From Coptis chinensis (taxonomy: Eukaryota > Streptophyta > Magnoliopsida > Ranunculales > Ranunculaceae): a DNA stretch of 64,000 bases. The notes beneath the pieces are model-generated. The model did not search any database. It was not told the origin of the DNA and was given only the letters and a program-made list of their open reading frames with translations. Each line of letters opens with the position of its first letter. Within the stretch, counting starts at the first letter, position 1. Location of the stretch: the NCBI GenBank assembly GCA_015680905.1, contig CM027378.1:1984001-2048000 (forward strand), written 5' to 3'. Both the position numbers and the translations under genes were made by a program. This document shows positions 36,601-47,890 of this stretch, piece by piece.

Positions 36601-38518
36601 AGTGCTCATTGTTCTTCATGGTACGTAAGTTGACAAGTTTTGTTATATAAAACAAGTTATTGGAAGTACCCTCTGGGTGTAAGTGATAAATTACAAAAGG
36701 ACAATGTTATTTTAATTGAAAATATTTAACAAAGAGTTGGACAATTATGGTATGTGTATTTATAGTGAAAGTATGAAAGCGAGGGCGGTTAGGGCTTGGT
36801 TAGGGTCGGGCCTATGTTTTAGAATCTTAGCCCTAGCCCCACTACTAGAAGGCATTAGGGCGGACCGCCCTACCCTAAACTCTGTGAGGGCTTTAGTTGT
36901 GAGGGCTTTATAGGGCTTAGGGTCGGGTCGGTCAGGGCCGGGTTAGGGTCGTTAGGGCCAAATTCCCACCCCTACTTCTCTTCACGCCCCACACGTGTGG
37001 CTGCGCTACTTAATTGAGACTAACACTAGCTGATGTGGAGCAAATAACGAGACCTTGAGCCGAACTGAAATAGCGTGCTTTAATACTCTTAACTTTGGAG
37101 CATCAAACTCAAAACCAATTGGCCATGAGTGAAGCCGCCCCAAAAACTTTTAAATTAATCGGTCCTCACAACAAAATAGAAGAATCTCCTCTTTTTATAT
37201 AGGTTCTAACTTATCTATGCATGTTAACATAATTGTACAGCTTTTGTTACTTTGAAGACGAATCAACAACACTGGATGAAGCTGAGGCAGCCACGCATGA
37301 TTTGTACTGTGAACGAGCACAGATACAGGATGGACAAAAGATTCTTGACATCGGTTGTGGGCAAGGAAGTTTCGTTATTCATGTTGCTCAGAAGTTTAAG
37401 GGTTGCCATGTTACTGGAATTACGAACTCAAGAGCACAGAAGAGTATTATAGAAGAAAGATGCAAGTCAGCCAGTCTAATTAATCTATCTTCCTACATAA
37501 TCTTTTCTAACTATTAATCATTTCATTTATGCATACTGCACTTAATGTGTTGCTTAGGAACCTTGAACTATCAAATGTGGACGTCATACTTGCTGATGTG
37601 ACCAACTACGACACCAAGGAGACATTCGACCGAATAATTGTTATCGAGGCAGTGGAGGTATGATCATCACTTGAATATTTTGATATGATATAGATATCTA
37701 TCACAAGAGCAAAATTTAATTTCTATTTTGTTTCCTCTAAATATGTAGCATATGAAAAACGTTGGTCTATTTTTGAGGAAGATATCGAAGTGGATGACTG
37801 AGGATGGTCTGTTGTTCTTGGACTATATCTGTCACAAAACTTTTGGTCACCACTTTGAGGTTCGCCCGTTAAGCTATTTTTCATCTTCATTATTATGTAT
37901 ATACGTGAGTGTGTGTGTGAGTTTATGCATGTAGCTGTGAATTTCAGGCTATCGACGAGGAAGATTGGTACTCAAATTATATTTTTCCTAAGGGGTCTGT
38001 GACCGTACCAGGAGCTTCAACTCTTCTTTATTTTCAGGTGAAAGCAACAGTCGTCATATGCTCTTTTTATCCTTTTACCAACGTGGTTGAGTTTTTTTCT
38101 GTAAAGATTTGATCTAATATTACTCATTCTTTTATTTGCAGGATGATGTTGCTGTTGTGGACCAGTGGGTTGAAAACGGAAAGCACATGGCTCGTACAGT
38201 GTAAAGACAAACGAACCAACTGAAAATTCTCCAATACTAGCTATGGATTAGTTATTTCTATAGAATACAAGTATTTTGGTTTTTTTAACACATTCCCATG
38301 TACTTTTGTATTGATACAGTGAAGAGTGGTTACATAAATTGGACAAGAACATAGACGCTGCGAGGAAGATACTAGAACCATGCCTCGGTAGCAAAGATGC
38401 TGTTGACAAAGTTATTACCCATTCGAGGACCTTCTGCATTGGAGCTTATGAACAATTCTCTTTCAACGATGGAGAAGAGTATATGATAACACATATACTT
38501 TTCAAGAAGAAGAAATGA
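33607..38518 (+). CDS. TNMT: (S)-tetrahydroprotoberberine N-methyltransferase-like (coclaurine NMT family), 8 exons
   Basis: SAM-dependent methyltransferase, expected to N-methylate a protoberberine-type alkaloid (stylopine or canadine) in the cytosol on the route to protopine and benzophenanthridine alkaloids. Exons: 33607-33790, 33896-34004, 37241-37465, 37558-37657, 37749-37859, 37948-38037, 38142-38200, 38320-38518. All introns are GT-AG, phases agree, and the total is 1077 nt (358 aa), the family's usual length. The SAM motif [10 protein letters not shown] is at residues 132-141. The segment IEAVEHMKN keeps Glu203, Glu206 and His207, matching the catalytic Glu/His set described for Coptis coclaurine [31 protein letters not shown] and the [15 protein letters not shown] tail recall TNMT more than coclaurine or pavine NMT. 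Intron 2 (34005-37240) is swollen by two hAT insertions. Substrate is inferred. Confidence 0.9.
34282..35703. mobile_element. hAT element 1 in NMT intron 2
   Basis: 1422 bp, termini TAGGGCTGTTCA and (complement) TAGGGGTGTCCA, flanked by a perfect 8-bp duplication TATATACT (34274-34281, 35704-35711). Subterminal CCGAACCG/CGGTTCGG repeats lie at both ends. No transposase. An interior segment at about 34978-35105 reads like a terminal exon ([20 protein letters not shown]) with less AT-biased base use, and may be captured host sequence. Confidence 0.95.
35718..36974. mobile_element. hAT element 2 in NMT intron 2
   Basis: 1257 bp, termini TAGGGGTGGGCAA and (complement) TAGGGGTGGGAAT, flanked by a perfect 8-bp duplication CTTCTCTT (35710-35717, 36975-36982). 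Subterminal GGGTCGGGC/GGGCCGGG and TTAGGGC motifs lie at both ends. The interior is AT-rich with no transposase. It lies 14 bp from hAT element 1, and the duplications of the two elements overlap by 2 bp. Confidence 0.95.
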
Positions 38519-39039
38519 TGCAGGACTAAATGACGCAGTCCATTTGTGCTTTGTGGTACGTAGTAGTGACCAAAAAAAATGGAAAATAAAATCGGAGCTA
38601 GTGGCTCTTTTTTGCCTGCTTTCTGTTCGTTTATGGGGAGGGATTAGGGGTGGTGTTTGTGCGTTCTTTGTATCGATTGTTAAAACAAGTGATCAGTATG
38701 CATGTGTCCTTGGGTGTAATTTAAATTATTCACTGATAAAAAATTTAATAGTATTGTTTATTTCCTGTGTTCTTTTTAAATAAAGTTTACATTCCCTATT
38801 ATTCTTATTTTTCGTCGTTTTATTTTTGGAAAAAAGGCAGATTTTTTACCCCTCAACTTGTCTGAAATTATTCAATTGAACCCTCAAGTTTGTTTCAAAG
38901 CGCACTTTAGCCCTTGGACTTGTAACACACAAGTCTTCAGTGAAATTCCGGCACATGAAAATCGACATGTCAGATTTTTTTTTCCTATGCGGGAATGTAC
39001 ATTTTCACGTGTGTAATATCCACATTATATTCGTTGAAT
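38519..39039 (+). other. 3' UTR of the NMT gene and downstream spacer
   Basis: AATAAA at 38779-38784, 261 bp after the stop, is a plausible polyadenylation signal. The rest up to the left LTR of element D includes a stretch (38860-38990) of the ACCCCTCAACTTG and CCCTCAAGTTTG kind common in dispersed plant repeats. No gene seen. Confidence 0.5.
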
Positions 39040-39257
39040 TGTATAAAATTAAATAGGCTAAGGAGATGATATTGTTTGTCTTCTCTAAATTGAGAGAAAA
39101 TGATTATTTATCATTCATATATATAGAGATTACACATCTAGGGTTAGAGTTCCCAAATCAGTACATAGTTAGAATATGAAACTTCTAATACAAGAAATAG
39201 CAACCGACTCTATTAGTCGAAAAGGCCAACAAGAATAATGGCCTGGCTACTTTTGTC

Positions 39258-40271
39258 TAGGGCGCACCCAAAGATTTCAACTCTCTCAGGGCTAAACAAC
39301 GATAACCAGTCTTAAACAAAAAAAAATAATATACACATTCCAAAGAAACAAATGAAACACCAGAATTCACAACTAACCAAATATATATACTAATTCATCA
39401 AAATATCTAATCAAGTTCGACTACAAATCTATATATACTAATTCATAAAAACAAAACTACAAATCTATTTCGCACTCCCTTCGACATTGAACGTCTAAAA
39501 AAAAAAATCACATATTTATCTATAAATGTTTGATGAGAAGCCTAAATGAGAACTATATGGTTTCAATACACTTGCACAAAAAAATCCTACCCAATACCCA
39601 TGGGAGAGGCAGAAATGGTTTTGCAATTTATGAAATATTTTATTTACCCAATTCTAATTCAAACAACCATAACAAGATTATACTATAATCAGACCAACTC
39701 ATGCAACTGAAATCTATCAAAAACAACAACTAAACCAATGTAACAAATGAACAACAAATCTAATTACCTGCCAATGAACCAATCTCGACAGCAAAATCAC
39801 CACGAATAGTTCCAGGAGCAGACTCAGAAAGGTTAGTTGCTCATTGCTCCAATAATCTTTCGACCAGTAAGATAACTGTAAGAGTAATAACAACATTCAA
39901 AATGCCAACCATATATATTGTAATAATAATAATAAGAAGCGGAACATATATACCTTCGAAGTTTGAACGAGTCAATGTGTAAAACGCTTGAGCCAGTGAG
40001 CCTTATAATCAATATCGGAGAATCATATATTTGAATAGCATAATAGAAGAGTCAAGATTCAAGAGACTGAAGAAAGAGAGGGAGCAGGGGTTGGTGGTAG
40101 AGAGAGAAAGAATGGGGTTCATACTTCGTAGAGTCGTAAAGTCGTTCATACTTTGGGTTTTTTTTTTTTGGGCTGGCTAATGGGCTTTTAGCGATGCCTA
40201 CTAATTTTTTTTTTTAAGGAAACGGACCCCGGGCTGAAGCCTGGTGTAGCCCTCTCCTGGGTCCGCCCCTG
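39258..40271. mobile_element. hAT element F carrying an NDPK gene fragment
   Basis: About 1.0 kb, termini TAGGGCGCACCCAAAG and (complement) CAGGGGCGGACCCAGGAG. Flanks CTTTTGTC (39250-39257) and GCCTTGTC (40272-40279) match at 5 of 8 positions, a weak duplication. The right flank continues as LTR sequence, confirming insertion. The AT-rich interior lacks a transposase and contains the fragment at 39771-39891. Confidence 0.75.
39771..39891 (-). pseudogene. Captured nucleoside diphosphate kinase fragment
   Basis: Read leftward, TGRKIIGA is followed, after a one-frame shift, by [19 protein letters not shown]. This is the very conserved NDPK stretch that leads to the catalytic-histidine region; the family has [31 protein letters not shown]. 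Upstream is a plausible 3' splice site (TTATTACTCTTACAG). Downstream the match stops before the His motif, perhaps at an intron. Retained splice-site sequence suggests DNA-level capture rather than a cDNA copy. Not expected to be functional. Confidence 0.8.
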
Positions 40272-40313
40272 GCCTTGTCTGTACAGCAGAAGAGTGTATC
40301 TTATTACTCCCCC

Positions 40314-41660
40314 TCAAGTTGGATCGTGGATATCAGTAACGGCCAACTTGCGAACCAGAAGCTGAAAGGAATGACTTCCTAGTGGTTTGGTGAAAATTTC
40401 AGCAATTTGATCAACAGACCGAGTGTACTGCAGAGCAATTAGCCGTGATTGGATCCTTTCACGAACAAAATGGCAATCAAGCTCAATATGCTTGGTCCGT
40501 TCGTGAAATACTGGATTCTCAGCTATGTGAATAGCAGCTTGATTGTCACAGTGAAGAGAAATAGGTTGACAGAGAGGAATACCAAGATCAGCAAGAAGGT
40601 ATGTCAACCATTGCAATTCAGAAATGATAGAGGCCATAACACGATATTCTGCTTCTGCGGATGACCTGGCAATAGTTTTCTGTTTCTTGGTTTTCCAAGA
40701 TATTGGACTAGAACCAAGAAAAGTGCAATAACTAGTGGTAGAACGGCGGGTGGCGGGTTGTGGGACAACCTGCCCAATCAGAATCACAAAATCCTCGTAA
40801 GTGGAGAGGACTGTTGGAGGAAAGAAGGATGCCTTTACCAGGAGACCCTTTGAGATATCGAAGAAGTCGATGTGCAGCATCCATATGAGCAGTACACGGA
40901 GCGTGCATGAATTGGCTCAGTACATGAACCACATAAACAATGTCGGGACTTGTGACAGTAAGATATATCAGACGGCCAATGAGACGCCTATAGGAGGAGG
41001 GATCGGACAAAGGATCACCATCAGTAGGGGATAATCGGAGGTTCTACTCCATAGGAAAATCTACCACACGGCCACCTAGTAAACCAGCATCTCGAAGGAT
41101 TTCCAAAGTATATTTCTGTTGATTCAAAAACATCCCTTGGGTCGAACGTGCCACTTCAATGTCAAGAAAATATTTTAAACGGCCCAAGTCTTTAATATGA
41201 AACTTCTGAGATAATAAGTCTTTGAGATGGTTGATGGCATGAAGATCAGTTCCAGTAACAATAATATCGTCAACATAGACCAAGACATAAACAGAGGATA
41301 TGCGAGAAACTTTAGAGAAAAGGGAATAATCCGCCTTGGATTGGATGAAGCTGGTAGACTTCAAAATGCTAGAAAACTTGGCAAACCATTGTCTGGATGC
41401 TTGCTTGAAGCTATACAATGATTTGTGAAGTTTGCATACCCTGGTCTCCCCCTTGCAAGCAAAGCCAGGCGGAAGAGACATGTAGACTTCCTCGTGTAAA
41501 TCACCATGTAAGAAAACATTGTTGACATCAAGTTGGTGAACATGCCAACCTTTAACCACTGCAGATAGAAGTGTGTGAACAGTGACAAGCTCGGCTACAG
41601 GAGCAAAAGTCTCATGATAGTCGAACCCTTCAACTTGAGTAAAACCTTTAGCCACCAAAT
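40314..41660 (-). pseudogene. Element D reverse transcriptase and RNase H
   Basis: Copia RT blocks: [34 protein letters not shown], the catalytic YVDDIIVTG and [14 protein letters not shown]. RNase [35 protein letters not shown] and the terminal [11 protein letters not shown] segment. Fossil. Confidence 0.85.
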
Positions 41661-41946
41661 GCGCTTTGAACCGTTCAAGAGAACCATCAGAATTGTATTT
41701 GACCTTGAAAACCCACTTGCAACCAATGGACTTTTTGTGTGGGGGCCAAGGTGTGAGACCTCAAGTACCATTCTGTTCAAGAGCCGCAATCTCAGGAGCC
41801 ATGGCATCACGCCAATGTTTAAACTTCATGGCTTGAGAAAAAAAAGTAGGCTCATCTGCAGAAGAAATTGCAGAAAGAAATGCTCTATGTTCAGTAGAGA
41901 ACTTATCATAGGCGATGTAATGATGGAGAGGATGTGCAATACCTGA

Positions 41947-42697
41947 TTACGCGAAAGCTGATGGAGAGGGCACTGTATTGCAGTTACAGTCCTTAAGTTT
42001 CATAGGAGGATGGCTGTCATGAGGTGGAAGGTCAACTGGTGAAGCAGGTTCAGGGGACAGGGAAAGGTTGAAGGTAATTGGAGATGGTGTCTCGGTTGGT
42101 GAAGGTTGTGTCTCGGTTGGTGACGGTTGGAAAGGAACTAGAGAAGGGAGTGCTTCGTGTGAAGCAATAGCGCGGGCGCGCTCTAAGTCGGCATCAGAAT
42201 AGCGCAGGCGCACTGTAACCTGTGTGGGAAAATCAGGCCTAGGAAAATCAGGAAGAGGTAATGATACAATTGGAATCGAGGTGGAGGGGGTGGAACTAGC
42301 CAGACATATGTCGGTAAAAGGAAAAACTGACTCATGAAAGATAACATCACGAGAAACGTAAAGTGTTTTAGAGGCAATATCATAAACACGATACCCCTTT
42401 TGTGCATATGGGTAGCCGACAAAGATACCCGGTTTAGCACGTTGATCAAACTTATGTCTAATGCGCAGATTATGCGCGAAACATAGGCAACCAAACACTC
42501 TTAAGTGTGCATACGAGGGTGGCTGACCAATGAGAATTTCATGAGGAGTTTACCAGATAAGAGAGGTGTGGGTAACTTATTAATGAGATAGGCAGCCACT
42601 AAAATACATGCACCCCAAAACGTCAAAGGTAAACTGGATTGGAAATGAAGGGCACGTGCAACATCAAGGAGATGGCGGTGTTTTCTCTCGACGACCC
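41947..42697 (-). pseudogene. Element D integrase C-terminal part
   Basis: GCLCFAHNLR, KFDQRAKPGIFVGYPYAQKG and YVSRDVIFHESVFPF are the usual copia integrase C-terminal wording, followed by a Pro/Ser-rich linker. It is separated from the catalytic part by element E. Confidence 0.8.
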
Positions 42698-43007
42698 TGT
42701 ATGAGAGTAAGTTACCCCTACTGAGATCTCCTCCTCCCTCTGTCCCTCAACACTATTCTTTTTATACCCCCTCCCCTCTCCTCACAGCCGTCCACCTGTC
42801 TAGCCATCTAACGCCTCTCGGTCTACCATGCGTAGGGTTTCCGTACACCTTTGCACTCCGCGGCACGATACTGTACACCCGACTCTACCGCTTGTATTAC
42901 TTCAGGCTAGCTATTTCTGGTTATCCTCTACTCCCCGACTCTAGTTACTGTGGCTTGCATCAGTTGACCGACTTTTGACCTTGTTAGTAACGGATCCTAC
43001 CACTAAA
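42698..43007 (-). repeat. 3' LTR of element E
   Basis: 310 bp, TGTATGAGAGTAAG to CTACCACTAAA on the plus strand. An inward polypurine tract (GAGAAGGGGCATC on the minus strand) adjoins it. Confidence 0.9.
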
Positions 43008-43526
43008 GATGCCCCTTCTCGATGCCGCGGCCTTGGGGTTGGCCCGGGATCGAGAACCTTCTCCTCTTTTCATTATTTGGATTCGTTTGGTCTTCCACTG
43101 GGGTTCGTGTGCGTGCAGGGCACTCATTACACGCGTCGTTTCTGTGCTTCCTCGTGTTCTGCACCTCCACGTGTCAACCTCCTGGTGGTTCCTCTGTCGT
43201 CCCTTCGGTTTCCACACCCGGGCAATTACCTTTTTGCCCCTGCACTATTTAAACTCCCTCTTCCATTCTCTCCCTCACTTTCTTCATTTAGTTTTTCTTC
43301 CTCTACCTCTTTCTCCCTCTCTCAAACCTTACTGCCCTTCCTCCCTTGAATTCTTCCCCCTCAGCGTGACTCCGGTTGGATTTTGTCATCGTTGGGCTCA
43401 AGTTCAAGTTTGTTTTTCTTAGTTTTTGCTCTTCTTAGCTTACTGCTAGCATTGTCTTCTTCTTCTGCTTTACCTTGCAACTATTAGTATTAATTTTCCC
43501 CTTCTAGTCTGTTCATCTTCTTCTCG

Positions 43527-45756
43527 ATGTTGGCGACGGCCTCCGAGAATCCCTCTCCCTCTCATTCCGATGACTCTTCATCCTCTAGATCTACTAAGGT
43601 GGCTTTTCCACCTCCTGTGGCCGCTACGGCGACCCCCTCCACCTCCGGCCGCTTCCTTGTCCCCTTGTTGCCGCCTTCTAGATATCGTAGACCTAATTTA
43701 GGTGCAATTAGGGCTGCCTACGGCATTCCAGCTGGCATTCTGATAGAACATGTGCCTTCAGTCACCTATTATCCCCACTTAGTGCCTCCGCGGCCCGGGT
43801 GCCTAGTAGTGACTATAGGTCAAATTGTTGCCGGGCTGCGGTTCCCTTTCACTGTGTTGGATGTAGAGATGTGTAATCATTTCAACATCCCTCCCTGTCA
43901 AGGCATCGGAAATTTTTGGAGAGTCATGTATGCCGTGAATTACTACAACAGGACCGTCAACCCCCAGCTAACCAGTCGTGATATTGTCTCCCAGTATTTC
44001 ATAAAGAAAAGTACCAAGGATGTGGGTATAAGGTACCAATCCTTCTGTGTCCGCCCCCAAAAGAAAACTTTCTTACTCCGCGTCACCACCTCAGATAAAC
44101 AGTTGCACCACTACCCGTTGTATGTATCCGGTGACTTCCTCCCCGCAGACCTCCCTACCGGGGTAACACTTAACCACCTCGTTTTTCAGTCCAGTGGTGA
44201 GTTTCGTTACTGCCTTTTCTTCTTTTGGCCTTAGCTTCGCGAACTAATATTCTTTCGTTTGTATTCCCTTGTAGGTTGGCGGCCTGATTCTAAGTCAAGA
44301 ATATATTCCAGCTACATATGCCCAATTTTCGACAGACTCCGCGCTCTCAGTACTGCCCAAGCTGACCGTTTGAACGTCCACCCCACCACGGGCACTCCTC
44401 TGAAACTCCATAACTCCGCGACTTTTTGGGATTTACGGCCCCCTTCTACCGTCCACCCCCTCCCAAAGAACGCAGACCTCGATCCTCTCCCAAAAACCGT
44501 TCCCGCTCTCGCTCCCACCGCCATCGACCTGTTCGCGGCTCCCACCCCCCATCCGTAGCACCTTCGTCCCGTGCTCATCTTCCCTTGGCTCCCAAACCTT
44601 CGCTTTCCTATCGGGCCATCTCCACCTAGGAAGATCAATATACTCCTCCACAGTCCCCCTCCGCAAACATGGACCTCTCGCAGATGAAGTTGTTTGATAG
44701 TGATGATGAAGTCACATAAGTCTCTCCGTCCGCGGTGGGTACTCCTGCTGATGGGCCACCGAGCAAACGCCAGAGGACGGTAGCGTCCGAAGACCCGATT
44801 CCTGTCACCCGAACAGCGGTGGAAGAAGAAGCTCCCCCTACCACCACCTGTAGACCAGGCAAAGAGACTGCTCCCCCCCCCCCCCCCATCGACTCCAGTA
44901 TCACCCCTACTGATTTTGCCCCTGTCTTTAAAGTTTGCCACCGCAGAGTCAATATTGCGGACTCAGCCCTTGAAAATCCTGTCGTTGCCTCCTCCATCTT
45001 CTATGGCTCTCATTTGCCGAAGGACCTGGCTTATGCAGAAACAGGCACCTTTGAACACCACCGCGCCTCCCTGTACACCAACTGGGAGAAGGTATTTCCC
45101 TTTCACTCTACTCTTGCTCTTTGGTCTTTCCCTTCTGATTCACTTGTCTTGTTTGTATTCAGGTGAGTCTGGACATATCATTTATGATCCGCGGTCTTTT
45201 CAATGCTCGGTCCAAGATAGAGTCTCTAGATAAAGAAGTCGGCAGTCCAGACGGTTTGAGAGCCACTTGTGTCCGACTCTAACAAGAGCTTGAAGCTGCT
45301 GATCTAGCTAGAACTCGGGCTCAAGATGAACTGAGGATCGCGGAAAACAACCATCAGGATTATATGGATTTCATCAATGACCGTCTGAGTTAGCAACGCA
45401 CTTTTCTCATCCAGCAGCACCAACAAGATACCGCGGCACTTATGGAACAGCATAAGGTGGATATGGCGACCCTCCAAACCCACTACCGATCCTTGGCAGA
45501 CAAGAGGGTGGCTAGGAAAATTCAGGAGGAACATGCATGGCTTCTCAAGGAGGGCCGCCTCCTTCCAGAGGTGACGCCAATCCCCGCCGATGAGGAGATA
45601 GGAATCGCGGACCAATCCAAGCCCGAGGGGTCAGCTGACGCTGAGGTGACTGCTGAAGAGACCGCGAATGAAGAGGCCGCTACCCCTTCCACTGAAGATG
45701 TCAACCAGGAGGACCCCATTGATATTACGTCAGATATACCCTTAGCTTCCCCTTGA
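43527..45756 (+). pseudogene. Antisense ORF (aORF) of element E, spliced
   Basis: It lies on the strand opposite to gag-pol between integrase and 3' LTR, as in Tat elements. The N-terminal Ser/Thr/Pro-rich part is followed by YGIPAGILIEHVPSVTYYPH and CNHFNIPPCQGIGNFWRVMY, which recall the plant 'putative gypsy type transposon' domain family. Two likely introns (about 44197-44273 and 45092-45162) have GT and AG borders and T-rich 3' ends. The last part is a long Gln/Glu/Lys/Ala-rich coiled coil (AALMEQHKVDMATLQTHYRS). The function of aORFs is unknown. Fossil. Confidence 0.7.
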
Positions 45757-45999
45757 ATTTGTTTTTGCTGGGTCTGTAATTGATTATGTATGTTCTGGCA
45801 CCTTAAACGGTGATGCACATTTCCACTTTGGTTTTTCTCCTTTTGAGAGGAGCGTTGTGATGTATGGTGACTTTACTGACTGTGTGTGCCTCCTTCCGGA
45901 GATGTTCCCTTTCATATATTATGTTTACTTAAGACTTTTGCTATCTCTAATCTCGTACGCTTTTGCTTCCTCTCCCATCCTCAACTTTCTTTTCTGACT

Positions 46000-46350
46000 G
46001 AGGCATTGCCTTGCCTTCAAGGTTTGATTCGGGCTCCATGTCCGCGAAGGGTTCTACCCTCCCCCTGCTCTCTCTCAGTGGCTGACATGCCTGCTGGGGC
46101 ATTGCCTTGCCCCATAAGTTTGATTCGGACTCTGTGTCTGCGAAGGGCCCCCATAAGTTTGATCCGGACTCCATGTCCATGAAGGGCTCTTCCCCCAGCT
46201 CTCGGGTGGTACACCGCCTTTCTTGGGGCATTGCCTTTCCCTCAAGGTTTGATTCGGACTCCATGTTCGTGAAGGGCTCTTCCCCCCTCCTCTCGCTCTC
46301 TCATTATGGCCGACACGCATGCTGGGCATTGCCGCTGCCCCTAAATTTGA
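46000..46350. repeat. Minisatellite in the 3' region of element E
   Basis: Four to five diverged copies of a unit with GGGGCATTGCCTTGCCCC, then AAGTTTGATTCGGACTCC and ATGTCCGTGAAGGGCTC (starts near 46003, 46098, 46230 and 46320, with a partial copy near 46150). Tandem repeats of this kind in the 3' region are known for Tat and Ogre elements. Confidence 0.85.
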
Positions 46351-46555
46351 CCGCTCTTTGTTAACATTCCGAAAGTGTCGTAGTATTATATATGTGCAAA
46401 CAGCCCCAATCCCTTGCCTCGGACTGGTGATACATTCAAACATAAAACTTTTTCAACATTCTTACATTCCAAAGTCTTTCCATCAATCTTCCTTCCTCGT
46501 TCTGCAGTCTATATGTTCCAGCTCCTCCGATCTCCACCACAGTGTACGGCCCTTC

Positions 46556-47890
46556 CTAGTTAGTCCCCAACTTTCCTTCATTCACCTTTTTTGTGCTTGG
46601 AGTCACTCTTCTGAGAACCTGATCCCCCACTTGAAACTGACGGGGCTTCAATCGCTTGCCGTATTGTCTTTGCAGGCGCCGGTGATATTCTTCTAGCCTG
46701 ATGCGCGTGGCATCCCGTTTCTCCTCTGCCAAATTCATGTCTCTAGCCAATATGCCCCAGTTCAGCCCAGCCTCGACCGCGTTTGTGCGTGTCGTAGCCA
46801 CCACCATCTCCGAAGGGATCATGACTTCTATACTATATGCCAAGGAGAAAGGCGTCTCTTTCGTAGATGTCTGTGGTGTAGTACGGTACGCCCACAAAAC
46901 ATGGCTCAGTTCCTCAGCCCATGCTCCCTTCCGGTCCTCTAACTTTCTCTTGAGATTGTTCATGATTGTCTTATTAGAGGATTCGGCCTGTCCATTACCT
47001 TCTGGATTGTACGGAGCTGAGAATCCCTGTTTCACATTATAGGCCTGCAAGAACTCTCTCACTTTTGACCCCGTGAACTGCGTCCCATTGTCTGCGATGA
47101 TGGAATGTGGCACTCCAAACCTACAAATAATGTTCTCCCATAAAAACTTGATCACCTGCTCCTCCTTGACTTCCTGCAAGGCCACGGCCTCCACCCACTT
47201 GGCAAAATAATCCATAGCGGCTAACATGAACCTTCTCCTCCCCTTTTCCATTGGCAACGGTCCCATGATATCCATGACCCACATGGCAAACGGCCACAGA
47301 CTGGACACATTGTGCAACGGTTCAGCCGGTGCAAATATTAGCTGAGCAAATCGTTGACACTTGCCACATTTCTTGGCAAATTCCACCTCGTCCCTTTTCA
47401 TTTGAGGCTAGAAGTAACCTTGCGTTAACAACCGGTGTGCCGTTGTTCTCCCCGCCGAGTGGCTTCCGCAGTCCCCGGCGTGCAGTTTGGCCAACACCTC
47501 TTGTGCTAGGCTCGGCCCTAGGCACCTTAGCAGCGGTCCATCAAAATTCTTTCGGTATATTTCTCCTTCTACCAGAGTGTATCTGCGTGCCGTTTGTTCT
47601 AATCTCCTTCTTTCTTTCTCATCTATCACCTCTCCGCCCATCATGAAATGTTTGATAAGGCTCATCCATCCCCCTTCCACCTCCGCAGCCTGACACACCT
47701 CCACCACCCTCTCAATGCTTGATCTATCCAACTTCTTTATATTTATGGTACTCTCCTCCGACCCCGGCATTGCGGCCGCGATGTATGCAAGGGTGTCCGC
47801 ATGCCGGTTCTCTCCGTGGACCAAATGTACGAATCTGACTTTCTTGAACTTAGCTGGCTTTCGATGCACTACCTCCAAGTATTTTGCCAT
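46556..47890 (-). pseudogene. Element E integrase
   Basis: Catalytic-core blocks WVMDIMGPLPMEKGRRRF, YFAKWVEAVAL and SIIADNGTQF are present. A zinc-binding N-terminal region with KCGKCQRFAQL precedes them and a QVGDQVLRRV C-terminal segment follows. Fossil. Confidence 0.85.

Larger units (their letters stand above)
39040..40306 (-). repeat. 3' LTR of element D, interrupted by hAT element F
   Basis: Matches the LTR at 54312-54597 over 39040-39230 and again over 40272-40306. The polypurine tract lies directly inward of 40306. Confidence 0.8.

Noticed and set aside
38860-39010. MITE straddling the left border of element D
   Set aside because: The ACCCCTCAACTTG wording is typical of dispersed repeats, but no inverted partner or target duplication was found on the other side of D.
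44312-44941. Leftward Gly/Arg-rich ORF
   Set aside because: GC-rich shadow of the antisense ORF of element E.
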